7,483 nucleotides of DNA from positions 1-7,483 of the forward strand of contig CACWKJ010000047.1 in the NCBI GenBank assembly GCA_902761395.1. Direction: 5' to 3'. This DNA comes from an uncultured Elusimicrobium sp. GTDB lineage: Bacteria; Elusimicrobiota; Endomicrobiia; Endomicrobiales; Endomicrobiaceae. Position 1 is the first letter of the stretch; every line of letters starts with the position of its first letter. The notes under the pieces are model-generated. The model was not told where the DNA came from. It searched no databases and was given only the letters and a program-made list of their open reading frames with translations. The position numbers and the translations under genes were made by a program. Below, one piece after another: positions 1-7,067 of this stretch.

Positions 1-1836
1 ATGGGTTGTAACATGCAAAGACAGGGTGTTCCTTTGTTGGTAACGGAACAACCTTTGGTTTGTACCGGTGTAGAAGATAAAGTTGCAAAAGATTCCGGTG
101 TATGTGTTGCAGCAAAAATAGATGGTGAAGTAGTATCAGTTTCAGCTGATGAAATTATAATTTGGAACGAAAAATCAGGTATAGAAGTTCATACGTTAAA
201 TAAATATTTAAGATCAAACCAAGATACATGCATTAACCATATTCCTATAGTAAAAGTAGGTGACAAGGTTAAAAAAGGTGAAATAATAGCTGATGGACAA
301 GCAACAAAGAACGGTCAGTTGTCTTTAGGCCAAAACCTTTTAATAGCTTTCATGCCTTGGGACGGATACAATTTCGAAGATGCTATCTTGTTATCAGAGA
401 AATTGGTTCAAGATGACAGATTTACATCAATTCATATAAGGGAATTAGAAACCGAAGCAAGAGAAACAAAAGGAAGACCTGAAGAAATAACAAAAGATAT
501 TCCTAATGTCGGTGCCGAAGATTTGTTAAATCTCGATGAAAACGGTGTAATCAGAGTAGGTGCAACAGTTCAAAGAGGAGATATTCTTGTTGGTAAAACA
601 GCTCCTAAAGGTGAACAGCAAACTACTCCGGAAGAAAGACTTTTAAGAGTTTTATTCGGTAAAAAAGCAGAAGATGTTCAAGATGTTTCTTTAAGAGTAG
701 ATCCCGGTATTTCCGGTAAAGTTTTGGCGGTAAGAACTTTCGTAAGAAGAGAAAAACTTTCGGAAAAAGAAGCCAAGAAAAGACAAGAAGAAATAACATC
801 TACATACAAAGCTGCAAAATCTAAATTGGATAAAGAACAAAAAGAGCTTTTAGCCAATGCAAAGAAATCCGAAAAAGCAAAAATAGAAGATTTGTATAAA
901 GCTAAAGAAGCTATACTTAAACAAAATTATGAAAAAGAAAAAGAAATGTTTAAGAAGGGTGATGAATTACCTGTTTCTGTAAATAAGATTGTTAAAGTAT
1001 ATATAGCAGCAAAATTAAAAGTTCAAGTTGGAGATAAACTTGCAGGAAGACACGGAAACAAAGGTATTGTTTCAAGAATACTTCCTGTTGAAGATATGCC
1101 AAGACTACCTGACGGAACACCGGTAGATTGTGTTCTTTCACCACTTGCTATTCCTTCTCGTATGAATGTAGGACAGCTTTTGGAATCAATGTTGGGTTGG
1201 GCAGGTAAAGTATTAAATACACAAATGGTAACTCCTGTATTTGATGGTGCCAGTGAAGAGCAAGTTAAAGAACAAATAAGAAAAGCTAAAGATTTATTGG
1301 TGTCACAAAAAACCGAAGAATTTAAACAGAGAGGTTTCAAAGGTAAAGAGTTAGAAGAAGCAATAGAAGATTATAAACTTCATTATTTACCTACCGATGA
1401 TTGCCAGATTACATTGTATGACGGCAGAACAGGTGAACCTTTTATGGAAAAAATTACAATCGGTGTAATGTACATGTTGAAACTTAACCATTTGGTTGAA
1501 GATAAAATGCATGCAAGATCAACCGGTCCTTATTCTCTTATCACAAGACAGCCGTTGGGCGGTAAAGCTCAATTCGGAGGTCAGAGATTTGGAGAAATGG
1601 AAGTTTGGGCAATACAGGCTTATGGTGCAGCTCATGTATTGCAGGAATTTTTGACCGTAAAATCCGATGATGTTGACGGTAGAGTTAAAATGTATGACTC
1701 TATAATCAAAGGTGAAGCAATATCCGAACCGGGTATTCCTGAATCTTTCAAAGTTCTTATAAACGAACTTAGAGCATTGGGATTGAATGTTGATTTATTA
1801 AAAAAAGGTGCAGAAAACAACAGTAAAGAAGACTAA
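1..1836 (+). CDS. rpoB: DNA-directed RNA polymerase subunit beta, C-terminal part (5'-truncated by window)
   Basis: This is the C-terminal 611 codons of the beta subunit, which forms one pincer of RNA polymerase and part of its active centre. The first ATG is not the start: the opening MG-NMQRQ is the internal motif at about E. coli beta 681-687, so roughly half the gene lies upstream. Visible landmarks by alignment from memory are DGYNFED at 121-127 (E. coli E813/D814 at 126/127), the flap-tip helix with L214, L215, L218 and F219 (E. coli L901, L902, I905, F906, the sigma region 4 contact), and GDKLAGRHGNKG at 344-355 with K346/K354 (E. coli K1065/K1073). The conserved LYDGRTG, MYMLKLNHLV, RSTGPYS and GGQRFGEMEVWA blocks follow. 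The SI2/beta-i9 position holds a shorter coiled coil, and there is an extra helical segment near 431-466. The tail extends slightly past the usual end. It ends in TAA, 25 bases before rpoC. The rifampicin cluster is outside the window. Confidence 0.98.
   Translation: MGCNMQRQGVPLLVTEQPLVCTGVEDKVAKDSGVCVAAKIDGEVVSVSADEIIIWNEKSGIEVHTLNKYLRSNQDTCINHIPIVKVGDKVKKGEIIADGQATKNGQLSLGQNLLIAFMPWDGYNFEDAILLSEKLVQDDRFTSIHIRELETEARETKGRPEEITKDIPNVGAEDLLNLDENGVIRVGATVQRGDILVGKTAPKGEQQTTPEERLLRVLFGKKAEDVQDVSLRVDPGISGKVLAVRTFVRREKLSEKEAKKRQEEITSTYKAAKSKLDKEQKELLANAKKSEKAKIEDLYKAKEAILKQNYEKEKEMFKKGDELPVSVNKIVKVYIAAKLKVQVGDKLAGRHGNKGIVSRILPVEDMPRLPDGTPVDCVLSPLAIPSRMNVGQLLESMLGWAGKVLNTQMVTPVFDGASEEQVKEQIRKAKDLLVSQKTEEFKQRGFKGKELEEAIEDYKLHYLPTDDCQITLYDGRTGEPFMEKITIGVMYMLKLNHLVEDKMHARSTGPYSLITRQPLGGKAQFGGQRFGEMEVWAIQAYGAAHVLQEFLTVKSDDVDGRVKMYDSIIKGEAISEPGIPESFKVLINELRALGLNVDLLKKGAENNSKED
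748..960 (+). other. Coiled-coil insertion in RpoB at the beta-SI2 (i9) position
   Basis: Codons about 250-320 are almost wholly Lys, Glu, Ala, Leu and Gln with heptad-like hydrophobics, between the flap (ISGKVLAVRTF) and the KIVKVYIAAK strand. This is where E. coli beta carries SI2 (about residues 938-1042). Counting from the flap-tip to the GDK motif, this version is about 32 residues shorter than E. coli. A surface-exposed antiparallel coiled coil is the likely fold. Boundaries are approximate and set by eye. Confidence 0.7.
1291..1398 (+). other. Extra helical segment in RpoB between TPVFDGA and LYDGRTG
   Basis: Between TPVFDGA (codons 411-417) and LYDGRTG (472-478) there are about 54 residues. 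E. coli has a linker of only about 20 there. The surplus, around codons 431-466, is rich in Lys, Glu and Gln and predicted helical by eye, ending near HYLPTDD. At the preceding position this protein lacks the long E. coli stretch between the MGQLLE-like motif and TPVFDGA, so the two differences are not the same insertion. Boundaries are approximate. Confidence 0.6.
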
Positions 1837-1845
1837 ATAAAATAC

Positions 1846-1852
1846 GGAAGGG
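1846..1852 (+). promoter_or_regulatory. Ribosome binding site of rpoC
   Basis: GGAAGGG lies 9 bases upstream of the rpoC ATG, inside the 25-base rpoB-rpoC gap. The site and spacing support the ATG at 1862 as the true start. There is no room for a separate promoter, so translation is probably of a shared rpoBC mRNA. Confidence 0.8.
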
Positions 1853-1861
1853 CAACTATAA

Positions 1862-4800
1862 ATGAGTATAAAAAATTTAAAAAATTCAAAGAAAAAGCCG
1901 CAAAATCTTAACTTCACGGATTTTGATGAAGTAAAATTGACAGTTGCAAGTCCTGAGGATATAAGATCTTGGTCTTATGGTGAAGTAAAAAAACCTGAGA
2001 CCATAAACTACAGAACATTTAAACCTGAAAGAGACGGTTTGTTCTGTGATTGTATATTCGGGCCTACAAAAGACTGGGAATGTCATTGCGGAAAATACAA
2101 ATATATAAAACATAAAGGTATTATCTGCGACAGATGCGGTGTTGAAGTTACGGAATCAAAAGTAAGAAGAGAAAGATTCGGCCATATAGACTTGGCAGTT
2201 CCTGTTGCACATCCTTGGTTCTTAAAGAAACCGCCTTCAAGAATAGGTATTTTGTTGAATATGAAAATATCTGACTTGGAAAAGGTTATTTATTATACGA
2301 AGTATGTTGTAACGAACACATTAAAAGATGCATCAGGTATAGTGCCTATTCTTCATAAAGGTTCTTTATTGAAAGAAGAAGAATATAACTTGTTTCAATA
2401 TGGAATGAAAAGTGCTGTTGTTAGAGATGAATTGAAAAACGTTTTTGACGGTATAGTTGCAGAAGAAATTGAACTTGACAGTGATGAAAAAGTTTTGAAG
2501 AAACAACTCGACAGACTTATCAAAACAATGGCAGACTACAGCGGAGAAAAGAAATCCGATGTTATAAAGAAAATAGCAGAAAATATTGCTAACGGTGCAA
2601 AATATTATAAATGTTATTTCAAACCTCATTCAATATATTTTTATGACGTTGAAGGTTCACAAAAATCCGAATTGAAAAAAATTCTTGCTAATGCTTTTGA
2701 AAAGAGTCCTGAAGTTTCCGTTTCAGAACCGGATAAAAAGTTAAGAATAGAATTTTTTGATATTGATAAAGAAAAAGTATTTTTGGAACTTAGAAAAAAT
2801 GCAGAAGGTTTAAAACCTTTTGAAGGTAAATTGAAAGTTGAAGTTTTCAGAATGGAAATGCCGATACTTAAAACATTTTCAAAACCTGAAACTCCTATAT
2901 TGTTGGAAGATACCGATGTAAAAAAATTCAAAACCGGTTTCGGCAGTGATTTAAAAGTTGATATCGGTGCTTCTGCAATAAGAAAACTTTTGGAAGAAAT
3001 AAATCTTGAAGAAGAACAAAAACAAATTCAAAAAGAAATAGCAGGTTGTTCTTCGGATATGGAAAGATCAAGACTTATCAGAAAGCTCAGAGTTGTAGAA
3101 GGATTCAAAAATTCCAATACAAGACCTGAGTGGATGATATTAACGGTTCTTCCTGTTATTCCGCCGGATTTAAGACCTTTGGTTGCTTTGGAAGGCGGAA
3201 GATTTGCAGCATCCGACTTAAATGATTTATACAGAAGAATTATTAACAGAAACAACAGATTAAGACATATTGAACAATTAAAAGCTCCTGCAGTGATGAT
3301 AAACAACGAAAAGAGATTGTTGCAGGAAGCAGTAGATGCTTTAATCGATAATGATTCTATGTCAAGACCTGTAACAGGTGCAGGCAACAGAGTATTAAAA
3401 TCTTTGTCTGATACATTAAAAGGTAAACAAGGAAGATTCAGACAGAACTTATTGGGAAAAAGAGTTGATTATTCCGGAAGAAGTGTTATCGTTGTAGGAC
3501 CTTCTTTGAAACTTAATCAATGCGGTATTCCTAAAGAAATGGCATTGGAATTGTTCAAACCTTTTATTATAAGAGAACTTATTAACCAAGAAGGTGCAAC
3601 ATTAAAATCTGCAAGAAGAATCCTTGAAAGAGGAGATGTAAGAGTTTGGGGAATATTGGAAAAAGTAACAAAAAATCATCCGGTATTGTTAAACAGAGCT
3701 CCTACACTTCACAGACTTGGTATTCAAGCTTTTGAACCTATATTGGTTGAAGGTAAATCAATACAATTACATCCTTTAACATGTACGGCATTCAACGCTG
3801 ATTTCGATGGAGACCAGATGGCAGTGCATGTTCCTATATCGGTAGAAGCACAACTTGAAGCAAAAATGTTGATGATGACAACAAAGAACATATTGTCACC
3901 TTCATCAGGTAAACCTATAACCGTTCCGGGACAGGATATCGTTTTGGGTAGTTGCTTCATAACAAAAGAGAAAAAAGGTGTATTGGGTGAAGGAAGTATA
4001 TTCTCAAGCGTAGATGAAGTTATAAGTGCATACCAACAAAAAGAAGTAGATTTACAAGCAAGAATAAAGGTTGCGGGTATAACATCGTTGAGAGATCCTA
4101 ACCTTAAAGACAGCGAACAAAAAGATTTATCAAAATGGAAAAATGATGATAAAAAAGGAATAATTAATTATACAACAGTAGGTAGAGTTATATTTAATGA
4201 ACATTTACCTAAAAATGATGACGGTTCTTATGCATTGGGATATAAAAACAAATCATTCGGTAAGAAAGATTTGGTAGCGATTATCGATGAATGCTTTAAG
4301 AAACTCGGTCAGTATAAGACAGTTGTATTGTTGGATGAAATTAAGAGCTTAGGTTACAAATATGCAACTTTGGCAGGTGTATCGATTTCTATAGATGCAA
4401 TGAATGTTCCGCCTGAAAAAGACAAGATGGTTTCCGAAGCTAAAAAACAAGTTAAAGCAATTGAAAAACAAGCAAAATTAGGTTTGATAACAGAAAGTGA
4501 AAGATACAACAAAATCATTGATATTTGGACAAAGGTTACAGACGGCGTTGCAGATATCATGTTTGATGAAATGAAAAAGACTGAAAATGAACCTTACGAA
4601 CCTAACAAAAACAGATTTAATTCAGTTTATATGATGGCGGATTCCGGCGCCAGAGGTTCAAGACAACAGGTAAGACAGCTCGCAGGTATGAGAGGTCTTA
4701 TGGCAAAACCTCAAAATAAACTCTCCGGAGGCGTAGGTGAAATTATCGAAACACCTATTATCGCAAACTTCAGAGAAGGTCTTTCAATATTGGAATACTT

Positions 4801-6601
4801 TATTTCTACTCACGGTGGTAGAAAAGGTCTTTCCGATACTGCATTGAAAACCGCAGAAGCAGGATACATGACAAGAAAACTCGTTGATGTATCTCACGAT
4901 GTAGTTGTAACGGAACACGATTGCGGAACTCCTAACGGAGTGTTCATCGGAGATTTAAAATCAGGTGAAGAAACAATCGAAAAGATAGATGAGAGAATTG
5001 TAGGTAGAGTTGCACTCGACAACGTTGTTGGTATTATTCAACACGGTGATGATATACAAGAAGAGCTTATTGTAAAAAGAGGAGAACTTATAACTCTTGA
5101 ACAAGCAAAGAAGCTTATGGAAGCAGGTATCGATAAGATCGGTATCAGAAGCGTATTAACTTGTGAAGCGGAACACGGAGTTTGTGCAAAATGTTACGGA
5201 TTAAGCCCTGCGACAGGTAAACTTGCAGAAGTCGGTGAAGCAGTAGGTGTTGTTGCTGCTCAATCAATCGGTGAGCCTGGTACACAGCTTACATTGAGAA
5301 CATTCCACATCGGTGGTGCTGCAAGTACGGTTACACAGAAATCCGAAATATATGCGGAAAAAGACGGAACAGTAGATTTTTATAATTTAAAATGTATTAA
5401 GAACAGAGACGGTGAAACGTTAGTTGTTAGCAGAAATACGGAACTTGTATTTACGGAAATGTCTCCGAGAAGAAGACAAGTTCACAAGATTCCTTACGGT
5501 GCCGTAATATATGTTAAAGACGGTCAGGATGTTACATTGAAAGAAGATCCTGCAACAAAAACAAAGAAACATATTTTACTTGCAAAATGGGATCCTCATT
5601 CAAAATCAATTATTTCAGAGTACGAAGGTAAATTGAAATATGTTGATATAAAAGACGGTGTTACATTACAGAAAGAAAAATCAAAAATTACCGGTCAGAT
5701 TGAAAGGGTAATTATTGAAGACAGAACAAGAAAACACAGACCTAAATTCGTTATTGAAAACGGCGGTAAAACAGTAGTTGAATATCCGTTACCTGTAGAT
5801 ACAACTCTTATGGTAAAAAGCGGTGACGAAATTAAGGTTGGTGATATATTAGCCAAAATGCCGCAGGAAGCAACAAAGGTTAAGGATATTACCGGAGGTC
5901 TTCCGAGAGTATCTGAATTGTTCGAAGGAAGAAAACCTAAGAACGTTGCAGTTGTTTCCGAAATCGACGGTATAGTTAAGTTCGGTGAAGCAACAAAGAA
6001 AGGTGCATTGAAAGTTAAAGTTGTTGATCCTGAAACAAAGATAGAAAAAGAATATGTTATTCCGTTAGGAAGACATTTAGTTGTATACGAAGGGGATAAA
6101 GTAGAAGCCGGAGAAGCTCTTTCCGACGGTGCAGTAAACCCACATGATATTCTTAAGGTAAAAGGTCCGAAAGTTGTTCAGGAATATCTTGTAAACGAAA
6201 TACAACAGGTTTACAGATTACAGGGTGTAGCAATTAACGATAAACATATAGAAGTCGTTGTAAGACAAATGTTGTCCAATGTAAGAATTACCGAAGAAGG
6301 TTCAAGTAAGTTCCTTAAAGGTGAAATTATATCAAGATATAAATATGAAAATGAGAGAAAGAAATTGAAAGCGGAAGGTAAATCTTTACCTAAAGCACAG
6401 CCGGTATTGCTAGGTATAACAAAAGCCGCACTTTCATCGGATTCATTTATATCGGCAGCAAGTTTCCAGGAAACAACAAGAGTATTAACGGAAGCTGCAG
6501 TGTCCGGACAAATAGATGTTCTTAGAGGATTAAAAGAAAATGTTGCTATAGGTCATTTAATACCTGCTGGTACAGGACTTAAAGCACAAGAAGATAAATA
6601 A
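1862..6601 (+). CDS. rpoC: DNA-directed RNA polymerase subunit beta' (complete, with N-terminal insertion)
   Basis: Beta' (1579 residues; E. coli has 1407) forms the clamp and catalytic centre of RNA polymerase. The start is supported by a GGAAGGG ribosome binding site and by alignment of the N-terminus. Zinc site 1 is C74, C76, C89, C92. The switch/fork segment GKRVDYSGR has R534 and R540 (E. coli R346/R352). The catalytic NADFDGD carries Mg-binding D647, D649, D651. The bridge helix is near MMADSGARG. Zinc site 2 is C1021, C1101, C1108, C1111. The trigger-loop helix has R1146 and H1149 (E. coli R933/H936), followed by an SI3-type insertion at about 1156-1340. The extra length is one block of about 175 residues at 182-356. 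Between bridge helix and trigger loop a short GG-rich loop replaces the E. coli turn. The C-terminus stops about 9 residues after the conserved PAGTG, much shorter than the E. coli tail. The gene lies between rpoB and rpsL as one operon. Confidence 0.99.
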   Translation: MSIKNLKNSKKKPQNLNFTDFDEVKLTVASPEDIRSWSYGEVKKPETINYRTFKPERDGLFCDCIFGPTKDWECHCGKYKYIKHKGIICDRCGVEVTESKVRRERFGHIDLAVPVAHPWFLKKPPSRIGILLNMKISDLEKVIYYTKYVVTNTLKDASGIVPILHKGSLLKEEEYNLFQYGMKSAVVRDELKNVFDGIVAEEIELDSDEKVLKKQLDRLIKTMADYSGEKKSDVIKKIAENIANGAKYYKCYFKPHSIYFYDVEGSQKSELKKILANAFEKSPEVSVSEPDKKLRIEFFDIDKEKVFLELRKNAEGLKPFEGKLKVEVFRMEMPILKTFSKPETPILLEDTDVKKFKTGFGSDLKVDIGASAIRKLLEEINLEEEQKQIQKEIAGCSSDMERSRLIRKLRVVEGFKNSNTRPEWMILTVLPVIPPDLRPLVALEGGRFAASDLNDLYRRIINRNNRLRHIEQLKAPAVMINNEKRLLQEAVDALIDNDSMSRPVTGAGNRVLKSLSDTLKGKQGRFRQNLLGKRVDYSGRSVIVVGPSLKLNQCGIPKEMALELFKPFIIRELINQEGATLKSARRILERGDVRVWGILEKVTKNHPVLLNRAPTLHRLGIQAFEPILVEGKSIQLHPLTCTAFNADFDGDQMAVHVPISVEAQLEAKMLMMTTKNILSPSSGKPITVPGQDIVLGSCFITKEKKGVLGEGSIFSSVDEVISAYQQKEVDLQARIKVAGITSLRDPNLKDSEQKDLSKWKNDDKKGIINYTTVGRVIFNEHLPKNDDGSYALGYKNKSFGKKDLVAIIDECFKKLGQYKTVVLLDEIKSLGYKYATLAGVSISIDAMNVPPEKDKMVSEAKKQVKAIEKQAKLGLITESERYNKIIDIWTKVTDGVADIMFDEMKKTENEPYEPNKNRFNSVYMMADSGARGSRQQVRQLAGMRGLMAKPQNKLSGGVGEIIETPIIANFREGLSILEYFISTHGGRKGLSDTALKTAEAGYMTRKLVDVSHDVVVTEHDCGTPNGVFIGDLKSGEETIEKIDERIVGRVALDNVVGIIQHGDDIQEELIVKRGELITLEQAKKLMEAGIDKIGIRSVLTCEAEHGVCAKCYGLSPATGKLAEVGEAVGVVAAQSIGEPGTQLTLRTFHIGGAASTVTQKSEIYAEKDGTVDFYNLKCIKNRDGETLVVSRNTELVFTEMSPRRRQVHKIPYGAVIYVKDGQDVTLKEDPATKTKKHILLAKWDPHSKSIISEYEGKLKYVDIKDGVTLQKEKSKITGQIERVIIEDRTRKHRPKFVIENGGKTVVEYPLPVDTTLMVKSGDEIKVGDILAKMPQEATKVKDITGGLPRVSELFEGRKPKNVAVVSEIDGIVKFGEATKKGALKVKVVDPETKIEKEYVIPLGRHLVVYEGDKVEAGEALSDGAVNPHDILKVKGPKVVQEYLVNEIQQVYRLQGVAINDKHIEVVVRQMLSNVRITEEGSSKFLKGEIISRYKYENERKKLKAEGKSLPKAQPVLLGITKAALSSDSFISAASFQETTRVLTEAAVSGQIDVLRGLKENVAIGHLIPAGTGLKAQEDK
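2405..2929 (+). other. Lineage-specific domain inserted in RpoC between conserved regions A and B
   Basis: Residues about 182-356 of beta' have no counterpart in E. coli. The left flank LLKEEEY...YG (169-181) matches the conserved LLT-EEY segment. The right flank VDIGASAIRKLLEE (366-379) matches MGAEAI-LL. Numbering confirms it: E. coli offsets are +4 at zinc site 1 and +188 at R346/R352. Thermus and Deinococcus carry their non-conserved domain at the same junction, but that domain is Gly/Val-rich beta-barrel hybrid sequence. This one is Lys/Glu/Phe-rich with alternating predicted helices and strands. Base composition and AGA/AAA codon use match the rest of rpoC, so there is no sign of recent transfer. 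The function is unknown; a clamp-surface position is inferred from the insertion site. Exact edges are uncertain by several residues. Confidence 0.8.
5327..5881 (+). other. SI3-type insertion in the RpoC trigger loop
   Basis: Between RTFHIGGAAS (ending at residue 1155) and KDITGGLPR (from 1341) lie about 185 residues. They correspond to E. coli SI3 (about 943-1130), recognisable by SRNTEL, the PYGAV turn, the WDPH motif and the PLPVDT/GD-I-VGDILAKMPQE segment. SI3 is made of sandwich-barrel hybrid repeats and moves with the trigger loop during catalysis. Its presence argues for a Gram-negative-type lineage and against Firmicutes or Actinobacteria, which lack it. It is only 3-4 residues shorter than in E. 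coli by numbering. Confidence 0.88.
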
Positions 6602-6632
6602 AAATAATTTTAAAGAAATTATAAATTAAATT

Positions 6633-6643
6633 AGAGGGAAGGG
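6633..6643 (+). promoter_or_regulatory. Ribosome binding site region of rpsL
   Basis: AGAGGGAAGGG is a doubled purine-rich Shine-Dalgarno region. The AGAGGG core ends 9 bases before the ATG at 6648. The second AAGGG is only 4 bases from the ATG and is probably too close to be the main site. The rest of the 46-base rpoC-rpsL gap is A/T-rich with no hairpin followed by a T run. Confidence 0.72.
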
Positions 6644-6647
6644 AAGA

Positions 6648-7031
6648 ATGCCAACAGTTAATCAGTTAATTTCAGGCGGAAGAAAACAAGTTATACAAAA
6701 AACGAAATCTCCTGCATTGAAAAGTTGTCCACAAAGAAGAGGAGTTTGTACAAGAGTTTATACAACAACTCCTAAAAAACCTAATTCAGCTTTGAGAAAG
6801 GTAGCCAGAGTAAAATTGACATCGGGATATGAAGTAACTTCATATATACCTGGTGTAGGCCATAACTTACAGGAGCATTCAATTGTTCTTATAAGAGGCG
6901 GAAGAGTAAAAGATTTGCCTGGTGTTAGATACCACATCATCAGAGGAGCATTAGATGCTACCGGAGTAGATGGCAGAAAACAATCAAGAAGCAAATATGG
7001 TGCAAAAAAAGCTAAAGCAGCAAAGAAATAA
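6648..7031 (+). CDS. rpsL: 30S ribosomal protein S12 (complete)
   Basis: S12 (127 residues; E. coli 124) sits at the decoding centre of the 30S subunit, contacts 16S rRNA helices near the A site and influences accuracy. The alignment with E. coli is gap-free from residue 1 to beyond 94. The segment CPQRRGVCTRV at 27-37 is followed by TPKKPNSALRKVAR, with K43 (K42 in mature E. coli numbering), the main streptomycin-resistance position, unchanged. GGRVKDLPGVR at 84-94 keeps K88 and D89; D89 is the residue that RimO methylthiolates in bacteria that have the enzyme. A streptomycin-sensitive S12 is therefore predicted, from this protein alone. The C-terminus is a short Lys/Ala tail. The ATG at 6648 has a well-spaced ribosome binding site. 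It follows rpoC by 46 bases and precedes rpsG by 36, as in str-type operons. Confidence 0.99.
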   Translation: MPTVNQLISGGRKQVIQKTKSPALKSCPQRRGVCTRVYTTTPKKPNSALRKVARVKLTSGYEVTSYIPGVGHNLQEHSIVLIRGGRVKDLPGVRYHIIRGALDATGVDGRKQSRSKYGAKKAKAAKK

Positions 7032-7052
7032 TATAAAAGTATATAAGTAAAA

Positions 7053-7057
7053 AGAGG
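7053..7057 (+). promoter_or_regulatory. Ribosome binding site of rpsG
   Basis: AGAGG lies 10 bases upstream of the ATG at 7068 within the 36-base rpsL-rpsG gap. It fixes the rpsG start and fits the MPR- N-terminus typical of S7. Confidence 0.75.
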
Positions 7058-7067
7058 ATAATCAAAT

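Noticed and set aside
1..15. ATG at base 1 as a genuine start codon of a 611-residue protein
   Set aside because: The motif MG-NMQRQ is internal to every RpoB I know (about E. coli 681-687). The ATG falls at the window edge by position, so the gene is simply truncated.
1837..1861. A terminator or attenuator between rpoB and rpoC
   Set aside because: There are only 25 bases, with no inverted repeat or T run. The space is taken up by the rpoC ribosome binding site.
2405..2929. The beta' insertion as an intein or other splicing element
   Set aside because: There is no Cys/Ser at the left edge, no His-Asn plus Cys/Ser/Thr at the right edge, and no homing-endonuclease motif. It sits in a variable linker rather than an active-site motif.
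2405..2929. The beta' insertion as recently acquired foreign DNA
   Set aside because: A/T richness and codon choice (AGA, AAA, GAA, TTG/CTT) look the same as in the flanking rpoC. There are no flanking repeats.
6602..6632. A promoter (-10-like TATAAA around 6620-6626) before rpsL
   Set aside because: The stretch is almost all A/T, so such hexamers occur by chance. No convincing -35 is placed 16-18 bases upstream, and a start there would leave a very short leader.
1023..6994. Reverse-strand open frames opposite rpoB, rpoC and rpsL (up to about 119 codons)
   Set aside because: They lie wholly inside strongly conserved coding sequence on the + strand. They have Ser/Phe/Cys-rich translations typical of antisense shadows of AAA/GAA-rich genes, and no ribosome binding or family motifs.
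6648..7031. Streptomycin-resistance substitution in S12
   Set aside because: K43 and K88 (initiator Met counted) are both the wild-type Lys.
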